Below are positions 8,731 through 17,582 of a stretch of DNA of 64,000 nt, in pieces. The DNA is from Pararhizobium qamdonense. Lineage in GTDB: Bacteria > Pseudomonadota > Alphaproteobacteria > Rhizobiales > Rhizobiaceae. The DNA lies in NCBI RefSeq assembly GCF_029277445.1, contig NZ_CP119566.1:706001-770000 (forward strand), read 5' to 3'. The notes under the pieces are model-generated. The model was not told the origin of the DNA. It did not search any database and saw only the letters and a program-made list of their open reading frames with translations. Numbering within the stretch: position 1 is the first letter of the stretch; the number at the start of each line of letters is the position of its first letter. The position numbers were made by a program, and so were the translations under genes.

Positions 8731-9453
8731 TTAGAAACGTGTCTGGCGCTTCACTGCATTGATCGCTGTGTGAAAGATGATCTTCATGTCCAGGAACAGC
8801 GAGAAATTCCGGATATAATCGGCATCGCAGATGATCTGGCGGATCGCCATCCAGTGCTGGCCGGCCGGGCCAGTGAGGCCGCGCGTTTGCGCCAGTCCGG
8901 TCAACCCCGGCCGCATCAGGTTGCGGTCTTCATATCCCCGCACGAGGCCGTCATAGCTGCGCCCAGCAGCCATCATGTCGGGAACATGCGGGCGGGGGCC
9001 GATCAGCGAGAGGTCGCCTAAGAGCACGTTCCACAATCGCGGCAATACGGCGAGACGGGTCCTTGTCAGGAAGCGTCCCAGCGGCGTGAACGGAGGATCG
9101 AGGGTATCCGTCGTCTTGCAGCGGAATGTCAAAAGTTCGAACGGAGCGCCGTCGAGGCCCGTGTGCAGCTGCCGGACGAAAACCGGACCTCTGCTGTCCA
9201 GCTTGATGAGGACGGCAATGGCTGTCAGGGCGGGAGAAAGCACGATCAGCCCCAGAAGTGCGCTGGTGGCATCGATGGTTCGTTTGATTGCAAATTGAAC
9301 AGGCAGGTTCGGGACCCGGACCGGGGTGAGGTAAAATTGGCTGCCGTCCGCGTGGGATTGCTCGCCGCGAAGCGTCGCGGCGCTTGCGGTCAGCGGGCCG
9401 CTGTCCACTGGGCGGATCAGCGCTGTTGGTTGCGGCAATGTTTTTTCCGTCAT
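8731..9453 (-). CDS. Bacterial sugar transferase, ExoY/WbaP-type
   Basis: 240 residues. One hydrophobic helix (about 59-80) precedes a conserved C-terminal catalytic domain with LPRLWNVLLGDLSLIGPRP and LMRPGLTGLAQTRGLTGP. This is the layout of polyprenyl-phosphate sugar-1-phosphate transferases that start exopolysaccharide or glycan repeat units at the inner membrane. The usual KFRTM-like stretch is diverged (LLTFRCKTTDT), and the N-terminal 50 residues are not conserved in the family. No other polysaccharide genes adjoin it, so the glycan is unknown and it may be a stand-alone paralogue of ExoY. Confidence 0.8.
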   Translation of the reverse strand: MTEKTLPQPTALIRPVDSGPLTASAATLRGEQSHADGSQFYLTPVRVPNLPVQFAIKRTIDATSALLGLIVLSPALTAIAVLIKLDSRGPVFVRQLHTGLDGAPFELLTFRCKTTDTLDPPFTPLGRFLTRTRLAVLPRLWNVLLGDLSLIGPRPHVPDMMAAGRSYDGLVRGYEDRNLMRPGLTGLAQTRGLTGPAGQHWMAIRQIICDADYIRNFSLFLDMKIIFHTAINAVKRQTRF

Positions 9454-9757
9454 GATTTTACATCTCGTCGGCTTTGGACAAGCAATCCGTTGTCGCGTCG
9501 ATCGTTCTCAATGAAGAATTCGCGGCAGAGGCGGATTGCTGTCGTACAGAGCGCCGAATGCAGCTGATGATGCGTCAGATGCTTTCGGGACTGTTCCGTC
9601 TTGGGCGCGATATCGTCCATTTTAACGATTTGTTAAAGAATAGCCTCTTTGCGAAAGCCTCGCGAATCCAATCCGTTGCCGTGGTTAATATGCGGCGGGC
9701 CGGAATTGCCCGGCCGGGCTTCCAACGAGCTTGATGTTTGCGGGCGGATTGCCGGTT
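9454..9757. other. Intergenic control region upstream of the sugar transferase gene
   Basis: No credible gene. It carries an inverted repeat TTTAAC (9621-9626), spacer GATTT, GTTAAA (9632-9637), which could be an operator for the minus-strand sugar transferase gene. The remainder shows no repeat or RNA structure I can support. Confidence 0.4.
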
Positions 9758-10636
9758 TTAAGGTGCCGGAGTGCCCGGTTCTGTCAGGGGAAGGCCGCCT
9801 TTGCTTTCGCCGGCCATCATGCCGTCTATCATCGGCAGGCCATCCGTACCGGTGAGCGGAAACCATTTGCTCCGGTCGAAGAACAGGTCTCCCGGCACGT
9901 TGCGGTTCGGCTTGCTGATCTGATTGGCAAGGAAATTGTAGCGCGGGATTTCGCCGAATTCCCGTTTGAGCTGGATGCGGCTGCCGAAATTGCTGACATC
10001 GAAGGGTTCTAGCGCCTGGATTTTGGCAATGATCTCTTCCGGGTTTCCCCAGCGAACCTGATGCAGGAAGATGTTGGCGGCTTTCCCGGCGAGATCGGCG
10101 ACTTTAGCCGTGTCGGCTGTGTTTTCGATATTCAGTTTGACGCGAAAGGAGGTGACGCGGTTTTCCCCGTCGCCCTTGATCAGGATGAAAAGTGACGATT
10201 GCACGGTTTGAGCGGCGCCTTCCGCCGGAAGGTCTATCGACGAGGAGCATTCCCAATTTTCATTGTTGGCGCGGCTGCTCGTCCACTCCAGTTGGCCAAA
10301 ACCGCCGTCTCGCAACTGCTCGCACAGGGTGCCTGGATCGCTCTGGATCAGGCGGATGAAGCGCTGCTCTGCGGTCTTCAGATTGGCAAAGGCGTAGACC
10401 GGCAGGACCATGCGCGCCGGCGGCAGCCGTATGCCGCGGCTGTGCTTGATCGTCACTTTTTGTGGCGGCGGGGCGGGCTTGATGATCAGGCCGGGATAGC
10501 CGAGATAGGTCAGCAGCAGATCGAGATTGCGGTGATTGTTGGCAAGCAGGACCGTCGCCAGAATGCCGGCAAAGACCAGCCCGACCGCAGCCAGGAAGAA
10601 AATTTTTCCGGACCGGTTTTTTCGCGGCACGTTCAT
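9758..10636 (-). CDS. Membrane-anchored protein of unknown function (possibly DUF6030-like)
   Basis: 292 residues. A basic N-terminus (MNVPRKNRSGK) and one transmembrane segment (about 12-30) anchor a large, probably periplasmic domain with no catalytic motif I recognise. The C-terminus is proline-rich. It may belong to a Rhizobiaceae-restricted DUF family (DUF6030 is my best guess). Its neighbour on the same strand is the sugar transferase gene, but a 300-base gap separates them, so co-transcription is uncertain. The start has a modest CAGGT ribosome binding site. Confidence 0.6.
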   Translation of the reverse strand: MNVPRKNRSGKIFFLAAVGLVFAGILATVLLANNHRNLDLLLTYLGYPGLIIKPAPPPQKVTIKHSRGIRLPPARMVLPVYAFANLKTAEQRFIRLIQSDPGTLCEQLRDGGFGQLEWTSSRANNENWECSSSIDLPAEGAAQTVQSSLFILIKGDGENRVTSFRVKLNIENTADTAKVADLAGKAANIFLHQVRWGNPEEIIAKIQALEPFDVSNFGSRIQLKREFGEIPRYNFLANQISKPNRNVPGDLFFDRSKWFPLTGTDGLPMIDGMMAGESKGGLPLTEPGTPAP

Positions 10637-10893
10637 GGCGAGACCTGAAACGCGCAGGTTTCACCAGTCCTAGACATCATCGATCCGCATGCCCTAGCCA
10701 TCCGGCGCTTCCCGCTACCCTGGCGATAGGTATTGTCGAGAAAAAACAGACATATCAAGGTATAAAAATGACGGAGGCCTCACCATCGCGTGACGCTCGG
10801 GAGTTTGTCGCAGGAAAAAGCCGACTTCATGCGGATTCATCCCGGTATGGCCACCGGTAACCTGCGCAGGCATCGTGACTTCAGTTCTGCTTT

Positions 10894-11292
10894 TTACTGC
10901 AGAGCGGTTGCCCGGCTGGCCGATGTTTCGCCGCCGAAGATGATCACCGCAAACAGCAGGACGCCGGCGAACGTGATCAGCGATGCGATGGCGACAACGG
11001 GCTCCATCTCCGGGTATCCGGTCAGCATGAGGTAGAGTGCCGGCACCATCAGGGCGACCCCAGCGGTATAGACCAGATATTGGATCATCGCGATCCGCCG
11101 TAGGGCCTTGGCAGGGTTCAGCGCGTGATATCCGCCAAAGATCGCCATGGTCACCCAGCCGAGCAGATTGGCATGGGCATGGGCGCCGATGGCGCTGTGA
11201 TCCTGCGAGATGGCCATGTTCAGGCCCATAGCGATGCCGATGATCAGGAAAATGATGGCCGTGCGGAAATAGAGCGTTGCGATGCGTGGCAT
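10894..11292 (-). CDS. Small four-helix membrane protein, haem-copper oxidase subunit I-like
   Basis: 132 residues, about four transmembrane helices (8-28, 43-60, 70-90, 100-122). The motif HSAIGAHAHANLLGW resembles the helix of haem-copper oxidase/NorB subunit I that carries haem-ligand histidines. At this length it cannot be a complete oxidase subunit; such short homologues are often labelled cytochrome-c oxidase in automatic annotation. The start is supported by GGGGGAAG eight bases upstream. Whether it binds haem cannot be told from sequence alone. It stands apart from its neighbours. Confidence 0.65.
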   Translation of the reverse strand: MPRIATLYFRTAIIFLIIGIAMGLNMAISQDHSAIGAHAHANLLGWVTMAIFGGYHALNPAKALRRIAMIQYLVYTAGVALMVPALYLMLTGYPEMEPVVAIASLITFAGVLLFAVIIFGGETSASRATALQ

Positions 11293-11390
11293 TGTGTCTT
11301 CCCCCGAAGTGTAACCCGTGGAATATTAGCATTCCCTCCAGCTCTGCGCGAGAAGCCAAATTTCGCCATTTCAAAACCGCGACGGGTTCG

Positions 11391-12197
11391 TCAACTTCCC
11401 TCGTCGGGAATGTTGAGGACATGGCCGCAGGCCTTGCAATGCACCGCGTCGGCGTCGTGGCGCTGAAGCCCGCATTGCGGGCAGGGGAAGACGACCTTGT
11501 GCGGCCGCACGATCGCCTGCGCCAGCCGCACGAACAGCGAAATGCCGAAAATCATCGTGATGATCGAGGTCAGCTTGCCAAGCGTTCCGGGCAGGGTGAT
11601 GTCGCCGAAGCCGGTTGTCGTGATGGTGGCGACGGTAAAATAGAGCGCATCGACGAAGCCCTCGATGCCCGCCGCCTGATGATAGAAGAACGCGGTGTAG
11701 ACAAAACCGGTGACGAGGAACAGGAAGGTGACGAAGTTGATGCAGGCGCGGACCACTTCTTCCCATTCGCCGTACCCTGCCCGTTTGATCAGCAGCGTGA
11801 ACACCTTGCTCTGGCCCAGCGACCAGATGCGCAGGGCGCGCAGGAAGGCGAAGTTGGAAAACTGCGCGGGAAAAAGCAGGGTTGCAAGGATGGCAATATC
11901 CACCCAGGTCATCGGCCGGGTCAGCCAGCGCCGGAAGCTCGAGGCGATCAGCGCCCGGGCGCCAAGCTCGAAGGCGATCAGGGCGGCGATGGCATAGTCG
12001 ATGATGAGAAAGGTGCTGCCGGCGGCGAAATAGGGGCCGACGAGGAAGAAGATGATAATGGCGAGATCGATGATCGCCATGGTGATCTGGAACCGGATGG
12101 CCCGCAGACTGGTGCCCAGATAGAGCATGCGCAGCCAGGCGCGTACACCCTGCAAAACCGGTTGTTCGGGTTCATCAATCTTTGCGTGCTTCGTCAT
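11391..12197 (-). CDS. Voltage-gated-type potassium channel / ion transporter with C-terminal zinc ribbon
   Basis: 268 residues from the ATG at 12197. Four-helix voltage-sensor-like region (about 25-150), pore helices, and a K+ selectivity filter TTTGFGD near residue 190. The last 30 residues hold CPQC...CKAC, a rubredoxin-type zinc ribbon, an unusual cytoplasmic tail. In-frame upstream starts at 12242 and 12257 would add 15-20 residues; none of the three has a clear ribosome binding site, so the N-terminus is unsettled. It is divergent from mprF across a 219-base intergenic region. Role inferred: K+ flux and membrane potential. Confidence 0.82.
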   Translation of the reverse strand: MTKHAKIDEPEQPVLQGVRAWLRMLYLGTSLRAIRFQITMAIIDLAIIIFFLVGPYFAAGSTFLIIDYAIAALIAFELGARALIASSFRRWLTRPMTWVDIAILATLLFPAQFSNFAFLRALRIWSLGQSKVFTLLIKRAGYGEWEEVVRACINFVTFLFLVTGFVYTAFFYHQAAGIEGFVDALYFTVATITTTGFGDITLPGTLGKLTSIITMIFGISLFVRLAQAIVRPHKVVFPCPQCGLQRHDADAVHCKACGHVLNIPDEGS

Positions 12198-12416
12198 GAA
12201 ATTGAGATAGGCTGGTGCGCCGGAGCGGTCAATGCTGCGCATGCGGGACGCAGGCATTGTTCGCCGCAATGGCCTTCGAATTCGCGGGCGTTTTGACCGT
12301 CGCAGGAACGGCTGGAATCCGGCAGACGAAGATTACATTAAGTTCACTTTATTTAGCTGTTGCAGGATGTATATCGTTGGAGAAATCACAGTCTGCAATG
12401 CCCCACCAGGTGCTCC

Positions 12417-15017
12417 ATGTCCGATCCAGCCGATAGAAACGATGAGCCCGGCGGCGCTCAGGTCCTTGTTCAGCGGGTGTGGCTTCAGGGCCGGCTGCTG
12501 ACGGCGATTGCCACGATCCTCATCCTTGCCCTTGCGGGCTACGCGATCTTCCACCTGACAAGTGAAGTCCGCTACGAAGACGTGATGTCGGCGCTGGACA
12601 AGACCAGCGCCACGGCCATTGCGCTGGCGATCGGTTTCACCGGCTTGAGCTTCTTCGCGCTGACCTTCTACGATGTCGGGGCGTTGATCTATCTGAAGAA
12701 GAAATTGCCCTATGCGGATGTGGCGCTGACGGCGGCGGCGGCCTATGCCGTCGGGAATACTGCGGGTTTCGGGCCGCTCAGCGGCGGCGCCATCCGTTAC
12801 CGCGCCTATTCGCGGCTGGGGTTGAAGCCTGAGGAAATCGGCGGCATCATCGCCTTTGTCACGCTTGCCTTCGGGCTGGGGCTGGCAAGCGTCGCAGCAC
12901 TCAGCCTGTTGATGATCGCTCCGGAAGTGGCGCCGCTGGTCGGCATGAGTTCATCTGCGCTGCGCGCCATCGCGATTTTGATCCTCGCCGTTCTTGCCGC
13001 GCTGATGGTGGCGGGACGGGACAATCGCACCCTGCAACTGGGGCAATTTTCGCTGCGGGTTCCCGATTCGCGCACGGCGTCCCGCCAGTTTCTCGTCACC
13101 GTCTTCGATCTCGCCGCCTCGGCCTCCGTCCTTTACGTGCTGTTGCCCGATAACGTCATCGGCTGGCCGGCCTTTCTGGCCATCTATGCGGTGGCTGTCG
13201 GGCTTGGCGTACTCAGCCATGTGCCGGCCGGCCTTGGCGTGTTCGAGACCGTCATCGTTGCAGCGCTTGGCCAGGCCGTCGATGTCGATACGGTTCTGGG
13301 TGCGCTCGTCCTTTACCGCCTGATCTACCATGTCCTGCCGCTGCTTCTCGCCGTCATCTTCGTCATCGGTGCCGAATTGCGCAGCCTCTACCGCAAGCCG
13401 ATGGCTTCCAGCCTTCGCCGGGTTGCGGGGCGGCTGACGCCGTTGCTGCTTGCCACGCTGGCGCTGATCCTGGCCGCCATGCTGGTGTTTTCCAGCGTCA
13501 CGCCGACGCCGGACGGCAACCTGGCCTTCCTGTCGGATTACGTGCCGTTGCCGATCATCGAAGGCACGCATTTCCTGGCAAGCCTGCTTGGCCTCGTTCT
13601 CGTCATTGTCGCGCGCGGACTTGCGCGGCGGCTGGACAGCGCCTGGTGGGCGGCACTTGTGGTTGCCGTCATTGCCCTGCTGTTTTCGCTCCTCAAGGCG
13701 GTCGCGCTGATCGAGGCCAGCCTTCTGGCCTTCTTGATCGTCAGCCTGCTGGCCACGCACCGCCTGTTCGACCGGCCGGCAAACCTGTCGAACGAACGGC
13801 TGACGCTGCCTTGGCTGACGGCGATGCTGGCGCTCTGCGCCTTCGCCGTGATCGTGCTGTTGTTCGTCTATCGCGACGTCGAATACAGCAATACGCTCTG
13901 GTGGCAGTTCGAACTGTCGGAGGAAGCGCCGCGTGGCCTGCGTGCGGTGCTCGGCTTGACGATCTTTTCGGGTGCGGCCGCACTCTGGAGCCTGCTGCGG
14001 CCGGCCAAGGGTCCGCGAGAAGCGTCGTCCATGGCCGATATCGACAGGGCGATCGCCATCGCGAGGGCGCAGGACATGTCGGACGCCAATCTCGTGCGGA
14101 TGGGCGACAAGAGCCTGATGTTTTCAACCGATGGCCGCGCCTTCATCATGTATGGCCGCCAGGCCCGGTCCTGGATTGCGCTGTTTGATCCGGTCGGCCC
14201 GCGCGATGCCTGGCCGGACCTGATCTGGCAGTTCATCGAGGAGGCACGGTCCTGCGGCTGCCGCCCGGTCTTTTACCAGGTGTCTCCCGCCGGACTGTCC
14301 TATTACGCGGATGCGGGGCTGCGGGCGTTTCGCCTGGGCGAGCTTGCCACGGCCGATCTGACGACGTTCGAGCTCAAGGGCGGCAAATGGGCCACCCTTC
14401 GCCAGACCGTCAGCCGGGCGCAGCGCGATGGGCTGGAATTCGCTGTGGTCGAGCCGGATGGCATCCCGGCCATCATGGGCGATCTGGTTGCGGTCTCCGA
14501 CGCCTGGCTTGAGCATCACCGTGCCAAGGAAAAGGGGTTTTCGCTGGGAGCATTCAATGCCAGCTATATTGCCGCCCAGCCGGTTGGAATTCTCAGGCTG
14601 AACGGCAAGATCGTCGCCTTTGCCAACATTCTCGTGACCGATGTCTGCGAGGAAGGGACGATCGACCTGATGCGCTTCCTGCCGGATGCACCAAAGGGCT
14701 CGATGGATTTTCTGTTCGTATCGCTGATGGAATATCTGCGCGACAAGGGGTTCAAGCGGTTCAATCTGGGCATGGCGCCGCTCGCCGGACTTTCGGGACG
14801 GCGGTCGTCGCCGGTGTGGGACAAGGTGGGCCGTACGGTTTTCGAACACGGCGAACGCTTTTATAACTTCAAGGGCCTGAAGGCCTTCAAGTCGAAATTC
14901 CATCCGCACTGGCAGCCGCGCTACATGGCGGCGGGTGGTGGTATCAATCCCGTTCTGGCACTGATGGATGCAACATTCCTGATTGGCGGCGGCGTAAAGG
15001 GAATTGTGAAGAAATGA
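12417..15017 (+). CDS. mprF: Bifunctional phosphatidylglycerol lysyltransferase/flippase MprF (LpiA)
   Basis: 866-residue multispanning inner-membrane protein. The N-terminal half is a UPF0104-type flippase with many transmembrane segments; the C-terminal part (about 540-850) is the DUF2156/GNAT-like synthase domain that transfers lysine from Lys-tRNA to phosphatidylglycerol. In rhizobia and agrobacteria this gene is lpiA, low-pH inducible. I start at the ATG at 12417 rather than an upstream TTG at 12360. Its stop overlaps the start of acvB (ATGA at 15014-15017), so the two are translationally coupled. Lysyl-PG lowers surface negative charge and helps resist acid and cationic peptides. Confidence 0.93.
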   Translation: MSDPADRNDEPGGAQVLVQRVWLQGRLLTAIATILILALAGYAIFHLTSEVRYEDVMSALDKTSATAIALAIGFTGLSFFALTFYDVGALIYLKKKLPYADVALTAAAAYAVGNTAGFGPLSGGAIRYRAYSRLGLKPEEIGGIIAFVTLAFGLGLASVAALSLLMIAPEVAPLVGMSSSALRAIAILILAVLAALMVAGRDNRTLQLGQFSLRVPDSRTASRQFLVTVFDLAASASVLYVLLPDNVIGWPAFLAIYAVAVGLGVLSHVPAGLGVFETVIVAALGQAVDVDTVLGALVLYRLIYHVLPLLLAVIFVIGAELRSLYRKPMASSLRRVAGRLTPLLLATLALILAAMLVFSSVTPTPDGNLAFLSDYVPLPIIEGTHFLASLLGLVLVIVARGLARRLDSAWWAALVVAVIALLFSLLKAVALIEASLLAFLIVSLLATHRLFDRPANLSNERLTLPWLTAMLALCAFAVIVLLFVYRDVEYSNTLWWQFELSEEAPRGLRAVLGLTIFSGAAALWSLLRPAKGPREASSMADIDRAIAIARAQDMSDANLVRMGDKSLMFSTDGRAFIMYGRQARSWIALFDPVGPRDAWPDLIWQFIEEARSCGCRPVFYQVSPAGLSYYADAGLRAFRLGELATADLTTFELKGGKWATLRQTVSRAQRDGLEFAVVEPDGIPAIMGDLVAVSDAWLEHHRAKEKGFSLGAFNASYIAAQPVGILRLNGKIVAFANILVTDVCEEGTIDLMRFLPDAPKGSMDFLFVSLMEYLRDKGFKRFNLGMAPLAGLSGRRSSPVWDKVGRTVFEHGERFYNFKGLKAFKSKFHPHWQPRYMAAGGGINPVLALMDATFLIGGGVKGIVKK

Positions 15018-16393
15018 TCTTGAAGACATTTTGCCAGGCCGCCTTTGCAGCCAGTCTGTTGCTTGCCGCAGTCCCGGCGCGGTCGCAAGATCCGGCCGCC
15101 TTCGATACCGGCATGATCCCCTCGCCGCATATCCTCATGCCGTCCGGCGACGTCGCTGCCGCCGTCGTCCTGATTTCCGACAAGGCCGGCTGGTCGGACA
15201 AGGAAGACACGCTTGCCAAGAGCCTCACGGATGGCGGGGCGCTGGTCATCGGTATCGATCTGCCAAGCTATCTGGCGTCGCTCTCAAAGGATGATGGCGA
15301 CTGCATCTACATGGTCTCCGATATCGAGGCGCTGAGCCAGCAGGTTCAGCGGGCGGCCAAAAACAATGACTACCGGCTGCCGATCGTTGCCGGTGCGGGG
15401 GCGGGCGGTGCGTTGGCCCTTGCCATTGCCGCGCAGACCCCGGCGGCGACGATCGGGCAGACGCTGGCGATCGATCCGGAGGCCGGGATCGCGCTGAGCA
15501 AGCAACTCTGTACGCCTGCCGAGAAGAAAAAGCTGGGCGATCACATGCTCTATGGCCTGACCGACGGGCCGCTTCCCGATCCGGTCACCGTGCTGTTCAC
15601 AAAGGACGCACCGGCCGATGGCCGCGCCCATGTGGCGGAACTGACCGCCAAGCATAGCGATATCGAGATCACCGAAACGGATGACGACATGTGGACGGCC
15701 TTTTCCGATGCGTTGTCGGCGCTGGTGACTGCATCTGCAGGTGAGGACAATCCGCTCGGCCTGCCCTTGACCGTGCTTGAGGCCAAGCCGACGCGCGATA
15801 CGATGGCGATCGTTTATTCCGGCGACGGCGGCTGGCGCGATATCGACAAGGAAGTCGGCGATGTCCTGCAAAAGCAGGGCATGCCGGTGGTCGGCATCGA
15901 TTCGCTGCGTTACTTCTGGTCGGAACGCCAACCGCAGGAAACCGCCGATGACCTGCACCGCATCATCGCGCTCTATAGCAAGCGCTGGAACGTCAAGCAC
16001 ATCCTGCTGATCGGCTATTCCTTCGGCGCCGATATTCTGCCGAGGACCTACAATCTCCTGCCGCAGGCCGATCGCGACCGCGTGGCGCAGGTGTCGCTAC
16101 TCGCCGTATCGCATCAGGTGGACTACAAGATTTCGGTGCTTGGCTGGCTGGGTGCGTCTGCCGCCGATGGGGCAGGCGATCCGGCGGATGACATCACCAA
16201 GATGAAGCCGGCGCTCGTGCAGTGCATCTATGGCACGGACGAAGAAGACGATGTATGCCCGACCTTGAAGGATACCGGCGTCGAAGTCATCGGCATCGAG
16301 GGCGGCCATCATTTCGATGAGGACTATCCGGCGCTGGTGAAGCGCATCCTGGATGGCTTCGATCGCAGGATTGCTGCGGGCGCCAAACCTTGA
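15014..16393 (+). CDS. acvB: AcvB/VirJ-family periplasmic serine esterase (lysyl-phosphatidylglycerol hydrolase)
   Basis: 459 residues with a signal peptide (1-24, ending near ARSQ). The C-terminal half is the VirJ-like alpha/beta hydrolase: nucleophile motif GYSFGAD near 335-341 and catalytic histidine in GGHH near 430. The N-terminal half is the additional AcvB domain. In Agrobacterium tumefaciens AcvB is required for virulence and has been shown to hydrolyse lysyl-PG made by the upstream enzyme. Here it overlaps mprF by four bases, linking synthesis and removal of the same lipid. Confidence 0.93.
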   Translation: MILKTFCQAAFAASLLLAAVPARSQDPAAFDTGMIPSPHILMPSGDVAAAVVLISDKAGWSDKEDTLAKSLTDGGALVIGIDLPSYLASLSKDDGDCIYMVSDIEALSQQVQRAAKNNDYRLPIVAGAGAGGALALAIAAQTPAATIGQTLAIDPEAGIALSKQLCTPAEKKKLGDHMLYGLTDGPLPDPVTVLFTKDAPADGRAHVAELTAKHSDIEITETDDDMWTAFSDALSALVTASAGEDNPLGLPLTVLEAKPTRDTMAIVYSGDGGWRDIDKEVGDVLQKQGMPVVGIDSLRYFWSERQPQETADDLHRIIALYSKRWNVKHILLIGYSFGADILPRTYNLLPQADRDRVAQVSLLAVSHQVDYKISVLGWLGASAADGAGDPADDITKMKPALVQCIYGTDEEDDVCPTLKDTGVEVIGIEGGHHFDEDYPALVKRILDGFDRRIAAGAKP

Positions 16394-16410
16394 GGTATAG
16401 TCAAAGACAC

Positions 16411-16449
16411 AAAAAAGCGCTGGACCAACTTCGCAGTTGGCCCAGCGCT
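16411..16449 (-). terminator. Terminator between acvB and the convergent small gene
   Basis: A 15-base stem with one mismatch (16416-16430 with 16435-16449) and loop TCGC. Read on the minus strand it is followed by a run of six U, a strong intrinsic terminator for the gene ending at 16479; it may also stop acvB transcripts. Confidence 0.8.
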
Positions 16450-16478
16450 CTATTAAAAACTGTCGTCTGCTGTCGACG

Positions 16479-17102
<624 letters not shown>

Positions 17103-17582
17103 TCAGGCTGCGACGTCGTCCAACTCGCGATCCTTGAACATGCGGGCAAGGTTCAGGAAGCAGATCATGCCGGTTTCGTTGGCGATGATGCCTTCCGCAT
17201 AGCTCTTGTCGAAGGATGTGGTGATTTCCGGAACCGGCTGCACCTGGTCACCGCGAACGGTCAGGATGTCGGAGACGCGGTCGACGACGAGGCCGATAAC
17301 CATGTTGTGGACCTCGGCAACGACGATGGCGCTGCGCTCGTTGGCAACCGTGCTCTTCATGCCGAGCTTATGGGCAAGGTCGATGATCGGAATGACGGTG
17401 CCGCGCAGGTTCATGACGCCGAGAACGTCGGCCGGCGAATGCGGGATCGGGGTGGAGGGCGCCCAGCCGCGGATTTCGCGGATCGTCGTGGTCTTCACGC
17501 AGAATTCCTGATCGTGAAGACGGAAGGCGATGATCTCGAGTGTTTCGTGACCAAAGGTACCTGTAGAGATCGTAGTGTTCAT
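17103..17582 (-). CDS. cheW: Chemotaxis coupling protein CheW
   Basis: 159-residue single-domain CheW protein linking chemoreceptors to the CheA kinase. Recognisable elements are FRLHDQEFCVKTTTIREI, the NLRG turn (VMNLRGTVIPIIDL), and GLVVDRVSDIL. The ATG at 17582 overlaps the TGA of the upstream receptor by one base (TGATG), so the two are coupled. No cheA, cheR or cheB is in the window, so this is a satellite receptor/coupler pair that must join signalling proteins encoded elsewhere. Confidence 0.93.
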   Translation of the reverse strand: MNTTISTGTFGHETLEIIAFRLHDQEFCVKTTTIREIRGWAPSTPIPHSPADVLGVMNLRGTVIPIIDLAHKLGMKSTVANERSAIVVAEVHNMVIGLVVDRVSDILTVRGDQVQPVPEITTSFDKSYAEGIIANETGMICFLNLARMFKDRELDDVAA

